From Enterobacterales bacterium (GTDB lineage Bacteria; Pseudomonadota; Gammaproteobacteria; Enterobacterales; Enterobacteriaceae), in assembly GCA_015654925.1 (NCBI GenBank), contig JAATFX010000129.1, positions 1 through 64,000 on the forward strand: a stretch of DNA of 64,000 nucleotides. The letters run 5' to 3'. Shown piece by piece: positions 62,828-64,000 of the stretch. A model generated the notes under the pieces. The model saw only the letters and a program-made list of their open reading frames with translations. It did no database searches and had not been told where the DNA came from. The translations under genes were made by a program, and so were the position numbers. How positions within the stretch are numbered: position 1 is the first letter of the stretch; each line of letters starts with the position of its first letter.

Positions 62828-62904
62828 TGGTCGGCGAGAGAGGATTCGAACCTCCGACCCACTGGTCCCAAACCAGTTGCGCTACCAAGCTGCGCTACTC
62901 GCCG
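62828..62904 (-). tRNA. proM: tRNA-Pro, anticodon UGG
   Basis: A 77-nt cloverleaf on the minus strand: acceptor CGGCGAG/CTCGCCG, D arm AGCGCAGCTTGGTAGCGC, anticodon stem ACTGG/CCAGT with loop TTTGGGA (anticodon TGG), T arm GGTTCGAATCC, and encoded CCA. The sequence appears identical to E. coli proM as I recall it. It is a stand-alone gene with its own promoter and terminator, downstream of eptB. In E. coli proM is the last gene of argX-hisR-leuT-proM, and it is proK (CGG) that neighbours eptB. Confidence 0.97.
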
Positions 62905-62916
62905 CGAGTGGGGCGC

Positions 62917-62945
62917 ATCTTACTGCGGCGGTTTCAGAGCGTCAA
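62917..62945 (-). promoter_or_regulatory. Promoter of tRNA-Pro
   Basis: TTGACG, a 17-base spacer and TAAGAT are followed by a GC-rich discriminator (GCGCCCC), typical of stringently controlled stable-RNA promoters. The tRNA begins 12 bases downstream of the -10 element. Confidence 0.85.
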
Positions 62946-63006
62946 CGGCTTTTTAAAACTTAAATGCTGACTGACCACAAATCATCCGATACGCCGTCAA
63001 AATAGC

Positions 63007-64000
63007 CTAAAGCTTCTGTTCCGCCTGAGGTTTTGCACACCAGTTATTCGCCGGGTTAATACCCCCGTCTGGCGACGTGTAGCCCAGACAGCCCAAAATC
63101 GAATCGAATAACTCGACATGGCGTTTCTTCGCCCCCACACGCTGCTGCGCCTGTAGCTGCTCAAACGCCTGCTTGTGATCGGCCTGTTCAAGGAAAGTAT
63201 CCGAAGCCCAGACGATCATCGGCACGCGGAACTGCTCCGGCGGCGCCATTTCACGTGGCGTGCCGTGCAGGTGCGAGTTTTCATCGATAGATTCACCGTG
63301 GTCAGCGGCATAAAACACCAGCGCCTTTTTATCGCGCAGCTGATCAATCACGCTGTCGATAAAGGTATCGGTATACAACACACTGTTATCAAAGGCGTTA
63401 ATCAGCTCCGCTTTGCTACAGGTGTTGCCCATACATTCCGGCGTAAAACGGGCATAACTGCGCGGATAACGCTGGGAATACATGTAATGCGAGCCTTTGG
63501 TATGCAGAATCACCAGATGCTTGCCTTTCGGATGGTTCTTCAGCGATTCCTGTAATTCATTTACCAGCAGCATGTCATCGACCGGTTTACCGTCGTTGCG
63601 CTTCTCTGATGCAATAATTTCGCGGAAAGAGAAGTTATTGGTATCCGCATTATTGTAGAACCACAGCTCGCTTTGCATCGCGAACAACTCCGAGGTGAAA
63701 CCCAGCGATTTCATCACGGCAAAGATATTTTGTTCTTTCAGGGTTCGCTGCGGGTTGTCTTCTGTTCCGCCTTCACGGACAAACATGCATCGCAGCGAAA
63801 GCTTGGTCGCGGTGTCACAGGATGTCCCCCGAAATGCCACCAGATTCTTTTCTTTTGACAGGCGCGGCGTGGTGTCGCGCTCGTACCCAAGAATTCCCAT
63901 ATGATCCCAGCGGGTCGTTTCGCAGATAATAAACACCACATAGGTATCGTCGATATCCGCCGGCGGCACGTAGGTAAACTCTTTGGCCGGATCCAGATAA
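63007..64000 (-). CDS. eptB: Kdo2-lipid A phosphoethanolamine transferase EptB, C-terminal part
   Basis: The 3' part of a gene whose start lies beyond the right edge; the open frame continues to the window end (LDPAKEFTYVPPADIDDTYV). This is the periplasmic alkaline-phosphatase-fold domain. It has the metal-binding Glu in VVFIICETTRWDHMGI, the catalytic Thr in CDTATKLSLRCMFVREGG, HTKGSHYMYSQRYPRSYARF, and Asp/His in FYAADHGES. The ending GCLGYTSPDGGINPANNWC matches remembered E. coli EptB. The enzyme adds phosphoethanolamine to the outer Kdo of LPS. The N-terminal membrane domain is outside the window. Confidence 0.9.
   Translation of the reverse strand, partial: YLDPAKEFTYVPPADIDDTYVVFIICETTRWDHMGILGYERDTTPRLSKEKNLVAFRGTSCDTATKLSLRCMFVREGGTEDNPQRTLKEQNIFAVMKSLGFTSELFAMQSELWFYNNADTNNFSFREIIASEKRNDGKPVDDMLLVNELQESLKNHPKGKHLVILHTKGSHYMYSQRYPRSYARFTPECMGNTCSKAELINAFDNSVLYTDTFIDSVIDQLRDKKALVFYAADHGESIDENSHLHGTPREMAPPEQFRVPMIVWASDTFLEQADHKQAFEQLQAQQRVGAKKRHVELFDSILGCLGYTSPDGGINPANNWCAKPQAEQKL

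Noticed and set aside
62828..62850. tRNA 3' end as an attachment site with a duplicated copy at the far edge of the island or T6SS
   Set aside because: No second copy of the tRNA 3' end was found by eye around 52-54 kb or 26.5-29.6 kb, and there is no integrase gene.

Overview
The window is a stretch of chromosome from an Enterobacterales bacterium. Long blocks read as close orthologues of Escherichia coli genes in the same local order (yigL-pldB-rhtB/rhtC-recQ-pldA-rarD, corA-uvrD-yigB-xerC-yigA-dapF-lptM-cyaA, hemCDXY-glmZ). The high-GC coding style and a gene content that departs from E. coli (no cyaY, a relocated abrB, a T6SS and a catabolic island) suggest a non-E. coli member of the order, perhaps near Sodalis, Brenneria or Pectobacterium. 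I cannot name the species.

Layout. 1-3.9 kb: the start of a probable RelE-like toxin gene, the gluconate transporter gntT with a tandem GntR operator, gntR, and a pirin (yhhW). 4.1-26.8 kb: core housekeeping genes for lipid turnover, amino-acid efflux, DNA repair and recombination, Mg2+ uptake, diaminopimelate synthesis, adenylate cyclase and uroporphyrinogen synthesis. This block includes the corA leader with an internal small ORF, a LexA box at uvrD, a CRP site at cyaA, and the small RNA GlmZ with a sigma-54-type promoter. 27-29.4 kb: an LpxP-type acyltransferase and a fumarylacetoacetate-hydrolase-family enzyme.

29.5-52.1 kb: a complete-looking type VI secretion locus built as two convergent operons. 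The plus operon runs response regulator, vgrG, DUF2169-pentapeptide protein, a second pentapeptide protein, DUF3540, tssE, tssF, tssG. The minus operon runs DUF4150 PAAR-like tip, tssJ, tssK, tssL (with OmpA domain), tssM, tssA, a fused tssB-tssC, hcp, and an unrecognised gene. Both sheath subunits are encoded in one uninterrupted 668-codon gene, and no clpV (tssH) is present. A sheath made from one chain in a cluster lacking the sheath-recycling ATPase is the most striking feature of the window.

52.4-62.5 kb: a SelW-like protein, a TetR regulator, and a tightly overlapping six-gene minus-strand operon (family I CoA-transferase, shikimate-dehydrogenase-like protein, TIM-barrel isomerase, GH88-like hydrolase, short-chain dehydrogenase, MaoC hydratase). 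Separately transcribed MHS-family transporter and enoyl-CoA hydratase genes follow, the latter next to a 20-bp perfect palindrome. Together they look like an uptake, deglycosylation and CoA-dependent degradation pathway for an unknown substrate. 62.7-64 kb: a stand-alone tRNA-Pro(UGG) with its own promoter and terminator, and the 3' part of eptB.

All identifications come from reading the translations by eye and from recalled family sequences. No database search was run.
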